A stretch of DNA of 64,000 bases from Nymphaea colorata (Eukaryota > Streptophyta > Magnoliopsida > Nymphaeales > Nymphaeaceae). The stretch is taken from the NCBI RefSeq assembly GCF_008831285.2, contig NC_045138.2, positions 32,461,934 through 32,525,933 of the forward strand, written 5' to 3'. The notes under the pieces were generated by a model. The model made no database searches, had not been told where the DNA came from, and saw nothing but the letters and a program-made list of their open reading frames with translations. This document shows, in pieces, positions 9,053-21,593 of the stretch. Numbering within the stretch: position 1 is the stretch's first letter; every line of letters starts with the position of its first letter. Made by a program: the position numbers and the translations under genes.

Positions 9053-12000
9053 GGATGAGACCTCTAATCCGTATCATATTATATATCCAAATCTTGAGTC
9101 CAACATCCCAGACCGGATTAGGTGAGACCTCTGATCTTGACCAATTTTTCGAATCCCAAATCCAACATCCCAAACCGGATTGGATGAGACCTCTAATCCG
9201 TATCATATATATATTGAAAATCTTGAATCCAACATCCCAGACCAGATCAGGTGAGACCTCTGATCTGACCATTTGTCGAAATCCCAAATGCAACATCCCA
9301 AACCGGACTGGATGAGGCCTCTAATCCGTATCATATATTAAGTTTAAAATCCAACGTCCTAGACCGTTTAAAATCAGACTTCTATTTTAATTCTTAGGAT
9401 GGAATCCCAAATTCCAGTTGATTAGGTGAGATCTATGTTCTAGCTGGTTGTTCAAAATCTTGAGTCCAACATCCCAGACCGGATTAGGTGAGAGCTCTGA
9501 TCTTGACCATTTTTTCGAAATCCCAAATCCAACATCCCAACCGGATTGGATGAGACCTCTAATCCGTATCATATATATATCCAAAATCTTGAGTCCAACA
9601 TCCCAGATCGGATCAGGTGAGACCTCTGATCTTGACCATTTTTTCGAAATCCCAAATCCAACATCCTTGACCATTTTTTCGAAATCCCAAATCCAACATC
9701 CCAACCGGATTGGATGAGACCTCTAATCCGTATCATATATATATCCAAAATCTTGAGTCCAACATCCTTGACCGGATTGGATGAGACCTCTAATCCGTAT
9801 CATATATATATCCAAAATCTTGAGTCCACATCTCAGACCGGATCAGGTGAGACCTCTCATCTTGACCATTTTTTTCGAATCCCAAATCCAACATCCCAAA
9901 CCAGATTGGATGAGACCTCTAATCGGTATCATATATATAATGAAAATCTTGAATCCAACATGTCAGACCAGTCTCAAATGCAACATCCCAAACCGGATTG
10001 GATGAGACCTCTAATCCGTATCATATATATAAGTTTAAAATCCAACGTCCTAGACAATTTAAAATCAGACTTCTATTTTAATTCTTAGGATGGAATCCCA
10101 AATTCCATTTGATAAGGTGAGATCTATGTTCTAGCTGGTTGTTCAAAATCTTGAGTCCAACATCCCAGACCGGATCAGGTGAGACCTCTGATTTTGACCA
10201 TTTTTTTGAAATCCCAATCCAACATCCCAAACCGGATTGGATGAGACCTCTAATCGTATCATATATATATCCAAAATCTTGAGTCCAACATCCCAGACCG
10301 GATCAGGTGAGACCTCTGATCTTGACCATTTTTTCGAAATCCCAAATCCAACATCCTAAACCAGATTGGATGAGACCTCTAATCCGTATCATATATATAT
10401 TGAAATTCTTGAATCCAACATCTCAGACCAGTCTCAAATGCAACATCCTAAACCGGATTGGATGATACCTCTAATCCGTATCATATATATAAGTTTAAAA
10501 TCCACGTCCTAGACCATTTAAAATCAGACTTCTATTTTAATTCTTAGGATGGAATCCCAAATTCCATTTGATAAGGTGAGATCTATGTTCTAGCTGGTTG
10601 TTCACATCTTGAGTCCAACATCCCAGACCGGATCAGGTGAGGACCTCTGATCTTGACCATTTTTTTGAAATCCCAAATCCAACATCCCAAACCGGATTGG
10701 ATGAGCCCCCTAATCCGTATCATATATATATCCAAAATCTTGAGTCCAACATCCCAGACCGGATCAGGTGAGACCTCTGATCTTGACCATTTTTTCGAAA
10801 TCCCTAATCCAACATGCTTGACCATTTTTTCGAAATCCCAAATCCAACATCCCAAACCGGATTGGATGAGACGTCTAATCCGTATCATATATATATCCAA
10901 AATCTTTAGTCCAACATCCCAGACCGGATTAGATGAGACCTCTAATCCGTATCATATATATATCCAAAATCTTGAGTCCAACATCCCAGACCGGATCAGG
11001 TGAGACCTTTGATCTTGACCATTTTTTCGAAATCCCAAATCCAACATCCCAAACCGGATTGGATGAGACCTCTAATCCGTATCATATATATGTTGAAAAT
11101 CTTGAATCCAACATCCCAGACCAGATCAGGTGAGACCTCTGATCTTGACCATTGGTCGAAATCCCAAATGCAACATCCCAAACCGGAATGGATGAGACCT
11201 CTAATCCGTATCATATATATAAGTTTAAAATCCAACGTCCTAGACCATTTAAAATCAGACTTCTATTTTAATTCTTAGGATGGAATCCCAAATTCCATTT
11301 GATAAGGTGAGATCTATGTTCTAGCTGGTTGTTCAAATCTTGAGTCCAGCATCCCAGACAGGATCAGGTGAGACCTCTGATCTTGACCATTTTTTCGAAA
11401 TCCCAAATCCAACATCCCAAACCGGATTGGATGAGACCTCTAATCCGTATCATATATATATCCAAAATCTTGAGTCCAACGTCCCAGACCGGATCAGGTG
11501 AGCCCTCTGATCTTGACCATTTTTTTCGAAATCCCAAATCCAACATCTCAAACTGGATTGGATGAGACCTCTAATCCGTATCATATATATATCCAAAATC
11601 TTGAGTCGAACATCCCAGACCGGATCAGGTGAGACCTCTCATCTTGACCATTTTTTCGAAATCCCAAATCGAACCTCCCAAACCGGATTGGATGAGACCT
11701 CTAATCCGGATCATATATATATTGAAAGTCTTGAATCCAACATTGTAGACCTGATCAGGTGAGACCTCTTATCTTGACCATTGCTCGAAATCCCAAATGC
11801 GACATCCAAAACCGGATTGGATGAGACCTATAATCCGTATCATATATATAAGTTTAAAATCCAACGTCCTAGACCATTTAAAATCAGACTTCTATTTTAA
11901 ATTTTAGGATGGATCCCAAATTCCATTTGATAAGGTGAGATCTATGTTCTAGCCGGTTGTTCAAAATCTTGTATCATATATATATCCAAAATCTTGAGTC

Positions 12001-12757
12001 CAACATCCCAAACCGGATTGGATGAAACCTCTAATCCGTATCATATATATATTGAATATCTTGCATCCAACATCCCAGACCAGATCAGGTGAGACCTCTG
12101 ATCTTGACCATTGGTCGAAATTCCAATGCATCATCCCAAACCGGATTGGATGAGACCTCTAATCCGTAGCATATATATAAGTTTAAAATCCAACATCCTA
12201 GTCCATTTAAAATCAGACTTCTATTTTAAATCTTAGGATGAAATCCCAAATTCCATTTGATAAGGTGAGATCTATGTTCTAGCTGGTTGTTCAAAATCTT
12301 GAGTCCAACATCCCAGACCGGATCAGGTGAGACCTCTGATCTTGACCATTTTTTGGAAATCCCAAATCCAACATCCCAAACCGGATTGGATGAGACCTCT
12401 AATCCGTATCATATATATATCCAAAATCATGAGTCCAACATCCCAGACCGGATCAGGTGAGACCTCTGATCTTGATCAATTTTTCGAAATCCCAAATCCA
12501 ACATCTCAAACCGGATTGGATGAGACCTCTAATCCGTATCATATATATATTGAAAATCTTGAATCCAACATCCCAGACCAGATCAGGTGAGACCTCTGAT
12601 CTTGACCATTGGTCGAAATCCCAAATGCAACATCCCAAACCGGATTGGATGAGACCTCTAATCCGTATTATATATATAAGTTTAAAATCCAGCGTCCTAG
12701 ACCATTTAAAATCGGACTTCTATTTTAAATCTTAGGATGGAATCCCAAATTCCATTT

Positions 12758-13680
12758 GGCAAGCCGGACTAGATTGGACCTCTCATCTATCTCTTATATT
12801 AAAATTTCAAATCCCGTCTCATATATTTGATCACATGAAACAAATGGGTGGCTTTTTGATTTCCTGTAAATTCTTTTCACATCCCTTAGGAGTTTTTGAA
12901 ATCACTTGAAGAATATTACTTTGTCTAGATAGATCTTCGAATCTTCTCAATTCCTTTTATTTGATTTAAAATATTTCCTAAATGCTTGTCAAATTCTCAA
13001 AGTTTTTCAATGCACTTTTCCATTTTGATGTTTGTTGGTTATAGTGGATTGAATGAATTTTTAAAATGATTTTAAGCGTGGTGTAAAGTAGAGGTTCGAG
13101 TTTTAAAGTTCAAAATCCAATCCAGCATTTGGGACTGTAGAAAACTAGACCTCCAATCAGAAGCTTTGGTCTAAATCCTGCATGCAACATCCTAGACCGG
13201 ATCAGTGCTGACCTCTGATTCAATCATTAGCTCCGAATCCCTAATTCAACTCATACCAGATCAGGTTAGACCTCTGATCTTTTTCTTGGATGCAAACCCT
13301 AAATCAAACGTCATTGAACTGATACAAAATGTTTATGAATCTTTGAAATCATTTCCAGTTTTATAAATCTTTGAAACCACTCTCTAAGTTTTCCAAAATT
13401 TTGTAAATTGACTTCAAATTCTTATTATTGATTTTCTTGGAATTTTCTCAATTTCACCAGAGATCTTCAATTTTTTTGGATTTGATTTCGCACTTCTCTT
13501 AAATCATTGCTAAATTCTCAAGTTTGTAAATGCACCTTTCAACTTTTAGGTTTCTAAATTCCATGGGATTGTATGTATACTCAAAGCGATTTTAAACGTG
13601 GTCTAGACTTGGGTTAATATTTTAAAATTCACATCCACATTCAAAATATACATTCGACATCCTAGTCCGGATAAGGTGAG
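12758..13680 (+). repeat. Satellite L module, full length
   Basis: A 0.92-kb AT-rich module starting GGCAAGCCGGACTAGAT and ending CATCCTAGTCCGGATAAGG. It has two related halves (shared: TTGATTT, GCTAAATTCTCAAGTTT-like, TGCACTTTTC, TAAAGT/TAGACTTGG), so it is itself an old duplication of roughly 0.45 kb. It keeps satellite-like CCGGATCAG and CCTCTGATT motifs. Confidence 0.85.
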
Positions 13681-15534
13681 ATCTATGTTCTAGCTGGTTG
13701 TTCAAAATCTTAAGTCCAACATCCCATACCGGATCAGGTGAGACCTCTGATCTTGACCATTTTTTCGAAATCCCAAATCCAACATCCCAAACCGGATTGG
13801 ATGAGACCTCTAATCCGTATCATATATATATTCAAAATCTTGAATCCAACATCCCAAACCAGATCAGGTGAGACCATTGGTCAAAATCCCAAATGCAACA
13901 TCCCAAACCGGATTGGATGAGACCTTTAATCCGTATCATATATATAAGTTTAAAATCCAACGTCCTAGACCATTTAAAATCAGACTTCTATTTTAAATCT
14001 TAGGATGGAATCTCAAATTCCATTTGGCAAGCCGGACTAGATCGGACCTCTTATCTATCTCTTATATCAAAATTTCATATCCCGTCTCATATATTTGATC
14101 ACATGAAACAGATGGGTGGCTTTTTGATTTCCTGTAAGTTCTTTTCACATCCCTTAGGAGTTTTTGAAATCACTTGAAGAATATTACTTTGTCTATATAG
14201 ATCTTCGAATCTTCTCAATTCCTTGTATTTGATTTAAAATATTTCCTAAATGCTTGTCAAATTCTCAAAGTTTTTCAATGCACTTTTCCATTTTGATGTT
14301 TGTTGGTTATAGTGGATTGAATGAATTTTTAAAATGATTTTTAGCGTGGTGTAAAGTAGAGGTTCGAGTTTTAAAGTTCAAAATCCAATCCAGCATTTGG
14401 ATTTGATTTCACACTTCTCTTAAATCATTGCTAAATTCTCAAGTTTGTAAATGCACCTTTCAACTTTTAGGTTTCTAAATTCCATTGGATTGTATGTATA
14501 CTCAAAGCGATTTTAAACATGGTCTAGACTTGGGTTAATATTTTAAAATTCACATCCACATTCAAAATATACATTCGACATCCTAGACCGCATAAGGTGA
14601 GATCTGTGTTCTAGCTGGTTGTTCAAAATCTTGAGTCCAATATCCCAGACCAGATCAGGTGAGACCTATGATCTTGACCATTTTTTCGAAATCCCAAATC
14701 CAACATCCCAAACCGGATTGGATGAGACCTCTAATCCGTATCATATATATATTCAAAATCTTGAATTCAACATCCCAAACCAGATCAGGTGAGACCTCTG
14801 ATCTTGACCATTGATCAAAATCCCAAATGCAACATCCCAAACCGGATTGGATGAGACCTTTAATCCGTATCATATATATAAGTTTAAAATCCAACGTCCT
14901 AGACCATTTAAAATCAGACTTCTATTTTAAATCTTAGGATGGAATCCCAAATTCCATTTGGCAAGCCGGACTAGATCGGACCTCTTATCTATCTCTTATA
15001 TCAAAATTTCATATCCCGTCTCATATATTTGATCACATGAAACAGATGGGTGGCTTTTTGATTTCCTGTAAATTCTTTTCACATCCCTTAGGAGTTTTTG
15101 AAATCACTTGAAGAATATTACTTTGTCTATATAGATCTTCGAATCTTCTCAATTCCTTGTATTTGATTTAAAATATTTCCTAAATGCTTGTCAAATTCTC
15201 AAAGTTTTTCAATGCACTTTTCCATTTTGATGTTTGTTGGTTATAGTGGATTGAATGAATTTTTAAAATGATTTTTAGCGTGGTGTAAAGTAGAGGTTCG
15301 AGTTTTAAAGTTCAAAATCCAATCCAGCATTTGGATTTGATTTCACACTTCTCTTAAATCATTGCTAAATTCTCAAGTTTGTAAATGCACCTTTCAACTT
15401 TTAGGTTTCTAAATTCCATTGGATTGTATGTATACTCAAAGCGATTTTAAACATGGTCTAGACTTGGGTTAATATTTTAAAATTCACATCCACATTCAAA
15501 ATATACATTCGACATCCTAGACCGCATAAGGTGA
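13681..15534 (+). repeat. Two tandem 0.92-0.93-kb higher-order units with deleted L
   Basis: Equivalent points lie at 13738, 14655 and 15589, giving spacings of 917 and 934 bp. Each unit holds the same shortened L module (14026-14600 and 14960-15534), lacking about 0.35 kb at an identical junction (14400 and 15334, CAGCATTTGGATTTG). The deletion came first and was then copied. Confidence 0.88.
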
Positions 15535-15859
15535 GATCTGTGTTCTAGCTGGTTGTTCAAAATCTTGAGTCCAATATCCCAGACCAGATCAGGTGAGACC
15601 TATGATCTTGACCATTTTTTCGAAATCCCAAATCCAACATCCCAAACCGGATTGGATGAGACCTCTAATCCGTATCATATATATATTCAAAATCTTGAAT
15701 CCAACATCCCAAACCAGATCAGGTGAGACCTCTGATCTTGACCATTGGTCGAAATCCCAAATCCAACATGCCAAAGGGGATTGGATGAGACCTCTAATCC
15801 ATATCATATATATAAGTTTAAAATCCAACGTCCTAGACCATTTAAAATCAGACTTCTAT

Positions 15860-16315
15860 TCTATAGGTTCCAAAGTTGGATCATCTAATAGCTTAGGCGT
15901 ATATGCAGTGTGTAATGCAGATTTTTTCTCCATTTTGCGGTTTATTTTATCTGCTTTTGCAGTGTTATATAGACTTTCTAACTTTTTCAAATCATTGCGC
16001 AGAAAACATAAATTTCTCTTTCTAATAACAAGTTAGTGCTTTGCTTTGCATATGAATCAATTTTGTGCCCATGGTTGAATTCTCGTGCATGCGCACTTCC
16101 TCTCCAGTAGATTTCATGCATACATAATTTTGGGTTCAAAGCACGTTGGTAGCTTCTCTCGCTTTCCTTCTACTATCTCGACTCTGCCCAGCTGCGTTCG
16201 AGAATAGAAAGGGGAAATGAAGAAGAAAGAGTGATTACCCACCAAATTAGGACAAACCCCAACACCAACAGGGGGATTACTTTCGTTACCTTTTTCATAA
16301 AAGTCGGATCACCCT
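15860..16315. other. Unique AT-rich flank of satellite block I
   Basis: The satellite stops within GACTTCTATTCTATAGG. I see no gene here. The region next to 16316 could be part of an old LTR belonging to the Gypsy remnant at 16440, but no boundaries can be fixed. Confidence 0.4.
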
Positions 16316-16316
16316 A

Positions 16317-16356
<40 letters not shown>

Positions 16357-16357
16357 G
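16316..16357. repeat. (AC)n(AT)n microsatellite
   Basis: About 13 AC units followed by about 8 AT units. Confidence 0.95.
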
Positions 16358-16439
16358 AAGGGTGATACAAGTGGGGCCTCATAGTAAGTGGATCCAGGTC
16401 CCCTACTCTTAGTCATACTATATTATCGTCATTTACATT

Positions 16440-16680
16440 TCAAGACTTCATATCAGGGGTACTATCAGTCACCCTTCCCTCAAACCTTAACGTGTCCTCA
16501 AGGTGTTAACTCTGGAAGGCATTGGTGCACTTGTTGAGTGTTTTCCCAACTGGGATAGTGTGCGTCATCTCCTTGCCGCTCCACTATCTCTTGGACTACA
16601 GACTTGCTCTTTGGACTAAACACCCTAAATGGAAATAGAGAACGTCTTCTGAGACATTCTTTCTGCCCTTTCAGGAACAC
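16440..16680 (-). pseudogene. Ty3/Gypsy chromodomain-end remnant
   Basis: On the minus strand, SKSVVQEIV is followed by the chromodomain tail pattern (PSWENTQQVHQCLPELTP, usually ATWE...FP.L) and, after a one-base frameshift near 16500, LEDTLRFEGRVTD up to a stop at 16440. This is the usual C-terminus of integrase in chromoviral Gypsy elements. No other pol domain was found nearby. Confidence 0.68.
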
Positions 16681-16904
16681 CCTTGGTTTAATAGTGACAA
16701 AAATGGAGACACTTTTCTTTTCTTATAAGCGAGAATGGTATTTGCTTTGTGGCTTTGGGTTAAACATATTTCACACTTAACACAAAAACACAAGCACGTA
16801 CAGACAGACACACATACGAGCAAATATGAGAATTAAGTAAATTGATTTAATGCTTCTAATTGTTTTGATTGATTGCTCACAAGGTGTTACATGCAAAGTT
16901 ATTT

Positions 16905-17397
16905 TTGTTTTGCTTTTATGATTTATGAATTATCATTTTTTTTAAGATGAAAGATTTATGATGTTACGTCTATTGGGATTATATTTTTCAGTCTATTACA
17001 TTGGAGTTTTCAGCCTATTTGTGTTGGATTTTTTAATTTATTGTGCCTTGGCTTTTTGTTGGTTGTTTTGTTTCTGTCCCATCAGAAACCCTGTCCGTTA
17101 GAAACTGAGCTATGCATTCTGTCGGTTAGAAACTCTTCCGTTTTTATTTTTAGATTTTCTGTGCCTTGTAATAGTTAATGCGTTATGTATATTTTTTATA
17201 TTTTTTTAATGTCTGTGGAATCCATGTTTTGTACATATCTCTTCGGCTGAAGACAGATTTTTTAGTGCCATGTTTTGTTTCTATAGAAGTGGTTAATAGT
17301 ATAACATGATAACTTAATAATAGTTAGTATTTCATACTTTATAGACGTGAGATTCAATGTTTGAAGAATAAATATTCTGCTGTTGTGCATAGCTATT
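16905..17397 (+). repeat. Dispersed copy of the 0.5-kb AT-rich repeat
   Basis: Shares long stretches with the array at 40031-42103: GATGAAAGATTTATGATG, TATGCATTCTGTC, GTTAGAAACTC, GGAATCCATGTTTTG, CGGCTGAAGAC and TGTTGTGCATAGCTATTCA. It ends exactly where ABCG coding similarity begins. Confidence 0.85.
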
Positions 17398-19131
17398 CAT
17401 TCCGTGGTAGCAACTGAGCGGATAGTCATGTATCGGGAAAGATTTGCCGGAATGTACTCTGCACGTGCCTATTCACTGGCACAGGTTGGAAAAAATTACT
17501 ACTCTAGTTTAAAATCTTATTGTTATGCCCATATATGTCACCTCTTCCAAGAATCATATGTTTTTCAGTTTAAGAATCACTTGTATTCCTGGTGGTGGGT
17601 TGGGGTACAGATGTAAATACAGTAGATGTAGCTATTGCCTCATCCAACTAGTCAGGAACAGGCTGTCAGTCATAGATAAAGGATTCAATGTACATAATTT
17701 TATCAAATCCAATTGCTCGAAAGGATTCAATGTACATAATTTTATCAGATCCAATTGCTTGATATAATTGATTTTGAAGATCCACTGGATTTGATAAAAT
17801 GGTTGTACAAATGGTAGCGATTGATCACTTTTTCCATATAATGAATTTCTTGAGTATGAAAATTCGAAGTTGGGTTCAAGTTGGACATCAGATAACATCT
17901 AACGTTTTATCCATAGTGGTGGAAATAGATGCAGGAAAATACCAAGAAAAAAAATTATTTCAACTGAATTTCTATTTCATCTGTATGAATGCAGGTCGCC
18001 ATCGAAATTCCTTGTGCATTGATCCAAGCTGTTACATTTTGGATTATCACATACCCTTCAGTTGGTTATTACTGGTCTGCTTATAAGATCTTATGGTACA
18101 TCTTTTTGCTATTTTCTATGCTCATCTTGGGATGCTGGTGGTCTCATTAACTCCAAACGCTCAAATTGCTGCTATCCTGCAATCTGTTTTCAACACATTA
18201 CTGACTCTCTTTTCTGGCTTCCTGATATCTGGAAAAGTAAGAATAGATTTGTGCTTTTGCTTTTCTGGATGTCGTTATAGAATACTTCTGGATTCTTGCT
18301 CAACATTAATTAGTTTGCTTTCTGAAAAAGGGTCTGGAAATGGCTCCAGTAGAGCTTGATCTATAAACAACTATTGCTCGTCTATCTTGGGCAAGCAGCA
18401 AATTCATGTACTCTAGGAAGTAGTCATTCAGAGTTGCATCGTATTCAATGCATCCAACATCTACTCAGAGTACCCAACCTAGTGATAATCAAAGGACATG
18501 CTTTCACTAAACTCATTTTAGGTGGCAGATCACTCTTGATCCAAGGAATGAGCTAAAAGACATTTCTAACCCATGCATGATGGGTGAAGCAATTAAGATG
18601 TGGTAGGGTAAAAAAGGCTGCTCCTTGATGCTTGTAGAAGATCATCTGAAACCTCATCACATCAGGCAAACAATCGCATACTGAGAATAGCCTCAAAAGC
18701 CTGAAGCTTGCTTATACTGGTGCAGGATATGTCCCATCATGACTAATGTTTATCTGACTAATTACACAAGTAACTAATTAACCTCGGATGTGACCTTTAA
18801 GAAAGAAAATAGTTATGGGATTGTGCTAATATTCACTAATGAGGTCAACTCTTTTCTGATACAGCAAATTCCAAAGTGGTGGATATGGCTATACTGGATG
18901 ACCCCTTCAAATTGGACTATCCGTGGACTTTTTACATCACAGTATGGTGACATAGACAAGGTGATTGACGTATTTGGAGAAAAGAAGGCAGTTAGTTTGT
19001 TCCTGAAAGATTATTTTGGCTTTCCGCATGATCAGTTGGGCGTTGTGGCAGTTGTTCTCATCGCATACGCTGTTGCCTTCGCTTCTTTGTTTGCTTATTG
19101 TATATCTAAGCTTAATTTTCAGAGAAGATGA
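17398..19131 (+). pseudogene. PDR-type ABCG transporter, 3' fragment (truncated, frameshifted)
   Basis: Full-size plant ABCG (PDR) transporters export hormones and specialised metabolites across the plasma membrane. Three exons of the C-terminal transmembrane half are visible. Exon 17398-17484 encodes VVATERIVMYRERFAGMYS up to a GT donor. Exon 17995-18236 encodes VAIEIP, then [16 protein letters not shown], then [12 protein letters not shown] and [14 protein letters not shown]. Exon 18865-19131 encodes [25 protein letters not shown], then [11 protein letters not shown] and the family's typical end KLNFQRR, with a stop at 19129-19131. Around 18100-18115 several residues are missing and the frame changes. 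Both nucleotide-binding domains and everything 5' of 17398 are absent, replaced by the 0.5-kb repeat. Splice sites look intact, so the decay is moderate. The family call is secure; the subfamily is unknown. Confidence 0.9.
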
Positions 19132-20799
19132 TTAGATTTATGTTCACTCAATTTATCTCAGCTAATATAGAACAGCTCGACTGCTTACATTCTTGTCTTT
19201 GAGAAGATTAGGTACCTAAGCTTCAGCTAAACAATGGCAATGACCTCAACTATCAACAATATCGGATGTGTGTGTATTTCGGCCAACCGACGTTCTACGA
19301 GTTTTATGATTGTTTGACCAGATCCCACCCTCTGTTTTTCTGATTTGACTTGATGAGTTCGGGCGGTCAAACTTGAGTTTGAAAAAGGATGGGAAACTCA
19401 ATAATGTGTCGATTGGATTTTATGGCCCCTCAAATTCTCAATCAATTTAAACCCGTTGGTTTTAATGTAAATCAAAATTGGTGAGCACCTTGTATAAATC
19501 TAAAAGTATATATTTTGGGTTTGTACATTTGGATAGACAAAAGTAATTTTTAGATGTTTAAATATGAAATGCATGGGCTAATGGCTTTCAATGCTTTCTA
19601 TTAAAGATGTATGACAGACCAAGTCTTACAAAAATAGATTGCATCTGATATAGTTTTTGTTTTCCTAAGCAAGCAGATAAAAACGTGATAAATAGTTAAT
19701 ATTAAGACATAATAAATTTGCAGGTTCCAATTCAGCCGATTGCATATGATCCGAGTATCCTTGCAAACTCACTTGCCGGGCACCTGTAGGCCCCATCTGG
19801 TTTCAGGAAAAAGAGGGATTTATTCATATCTAACTGTCGACGTGAAGAAGAAGAAGGCAAGCAGAAGCCATCATGGGCGTCCATAGAAAGTGAAATAATA
19901 GGATTTTATTGAGAAAACTGAAAAGTACTCAAAAAAGTCAAATTTAAAAAGTAACATGGAAGTTGCGGTTCCTATTTAAAAATAGCAACCTTCTCGCCTT
20001 CCTTTTTATTAGGTTCCAGAATTTAAAAAAACGGTAGAAGAAAAATAGACGTTGGGGAACCCTCCCATCTCTTCTTCGTCGAAACGCCAAAAGAGAGAGA
20101 GAGAGAGTCGAGGAGGAGGCATCATGGCTTTTGGGGTTGAGAGTTGGACGCCAAGAAGCATAGTTCGGTTGGAAAAGGCATCTCCTTCTGGGCAGCATGG
20201 TTGAGCAGGTTAGACCTCCGATCTGATCTCTGTCATTCTCATTACTTCTCCTTTATTTGTTGATTCCTGTTGGTCATCTCATTTGTCTTGCCCCTCTCAA
20301 ACTGTAGAAGTAGAATCACAATGCGAGTTTCCTTGTGTTTTTTCATGCATCCGCAACGGGCATAGTCAATCGGGGATAGATTGCTCGGGCATAAAACTAG
20401 CTCTGGGTTAAATTTTTTCAACAAGTTTAAAAAGTTGGATTTCTATATGGTATAGAAATTTCTTCATCCATATTCGAGTTCGAATTCGAATGCGTGAACA
20501 TCTATAAATAGAATTATGGTGTCCGATCCGTTAGATTACCTACCAAAAAGCAACAAGTAATGTGAAATTAATTATGATTAGCAAGCAACCAAATCGTAGT
20601 TCGGTGAGCGTAGTGCGAGAGGGCTTAGGGTTCGCCTGGCACGAGCAGTGGGAACGAGTCCGGCTATGGCTGCCGGTCCCCCGATGGTCGATCCTCTTTC
20701 CCGGGGGGCGGAAGACAGCGGCAAGGAGTCAGCTGCGGCCCCCCAATAGAAGTCACGATGGAGGAAGGAGAGTCTTCTCGTCGTTCCTGAGTATCGATT
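19132..20799. other. 3' flank of ABCG and unclassified DNA
   Basis: AT-rich to about 20050, then a stretch with a GA run and an ATG-rich purine segment ending in a donor-like CAG|GTTAG at about 20210. That stretch could be a 5' UTR and first exon, but no product is recognisable. 20600-20790 is GC-rich and probably belongs to the LINE-like remnant downstream. Confidence 0.35.
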
Positions 20800-21118
20800 A
20801 TGAGCAAGCAAGAGAAGCCGAAGCTGATGGATGTCGAAGATGCTCAGGTCGCCTTCGATGGCAAGGTTCCAGTGATTCGTTTCTCCCATGAGGCAACGAA
20901 GCGTTTGAATGAACCCCTCAGGTTCTCGGCAGTGGCGGGACTTGTTGGGGGAAGGAGCAGACCAGGGACGGACTAGGCCTATGCCCTTTTTCGTTGAAAC
21001 AACAATGGAGCAGGGTTACAAAAATCCACAGTTTTCTATAGCAGGAAATGGCAGATTCTTGGTGAAAATTAATATGGAAGAAGAACCCGCTGAGATCTTG
21101 AGAAGGCGCACTTACTGA
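20800..21118 (+). pseudogene. LINE-type ORF1 remnant (DUF4283-like)
   Basis: The reading frame starting at 20800 encodes MSKQEKPKLMD, then VAFDGKVPVIRFSHEATKRL and LRFSAVAGLVGGRSRPG, with a stop at 20974. Another frame continues with FFVETTMEQGY, FSIAGNGRFLVKINMEEEPA and RRRTY to 21118. The order (D-G-x-P-V-x-F, then F-x-x-VG-x-F/L...RP, then FF...G....G.RH/FLVKL..EED) follows the N-terminal domain of plant non-LTR ORF1/gag-like proteins. It is judged by pattern, not by alignment. No reverse transcriptase lies downstream, so this is a 5' scrap. Confidence 0.5.
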
Positions 21119-21557
21119 GTGAGCGGTCGCATGCTTGTTTCAACTTTTAAACTTTCTTTTACATGCTTTCTCATTCATTTTTTGCCATATGGCATGAACG
21201 CGCATGTGCACTTTGCATCACGTTTGGCCTGTTTCTGTTTCCTCTTTGTTCTTTAAATACGACACAATGATAATTTTTAAGTGTTTGTGCTTCACATTTC
21301 CTTGTACACCTTGGATGCGTGTCACTACTATTGAAGAAAGTAGAGCAGAGTATTGTAAGTGTGCTTTACAAATATCTGTCGGAAACATCCGACTGTCAAC
21401 TTGATCTTTCTTCATCGTTCAACCCAACAGGTGTGACCTTAGATATTGGTCAGTGTAATTGGTTAATTCATCAAAGAATTTACTTCGTTACAATGTGCTT
21501 AAAATTTCATGTTTAGATTGTAATTTCGATCAAAACATTAAACTGAAGGCGTGTGTC

Positions 21558-21593
<36 letters not shown>

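Larger units (their letters stand above)
9053..15859 (+). repeat. Satellite block I (63/67-bp monomers, 130-bp dimers, higher-order units)
   Basis: Head-to-tail, all in one orientation. The A monomer is about 63 bp (CATCCCAGACCGGATCAGG ... GATCTTGACCA). The B monomer is about 67 bp (CATCCCAAACCGGATTGG ... TCATATATATATCC). Together they form a 130-bp dimer. Variable numbers of dimers alternate with a diverged module C, seen at about 9339, 10031, 10492, 11221, 11849, 12180 and 12676, which begins AAGTTTAAAATCCAACGTCC. Small indels are frequent in 9053-10650. From 12758 the AT-rich L module joins the unit. The right edge is sharp at about 15859, where unique sequence starts. Confidence 0.95.

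Noticed and set aside
8733-9296. 187-codon minus-strand open frame
   Set aside because: It crosses the 100-N gap and then enters satellite.
9053-15859. Many 60-150-codon open frames on both strands in satellite block I
   Set aside because: The 130-bp dimer is one base longer than a multiple of three, so each frame moves to the next in successive dimers. Two frames lack stops and the third ends at the AGGTGA word, which explains the lengths. The same peptides recur in all frames and on the opposite strand.
9053-15859. CRISPR array
   Set aside because: Plant nuclear DNA, contiguous diverging monomers with no unique spacers.
17398-19131. Functional ABCG gene
   Set aside because: Lacks all exons for the nucleotide-binding domains and has a frame break in the second visible exon.
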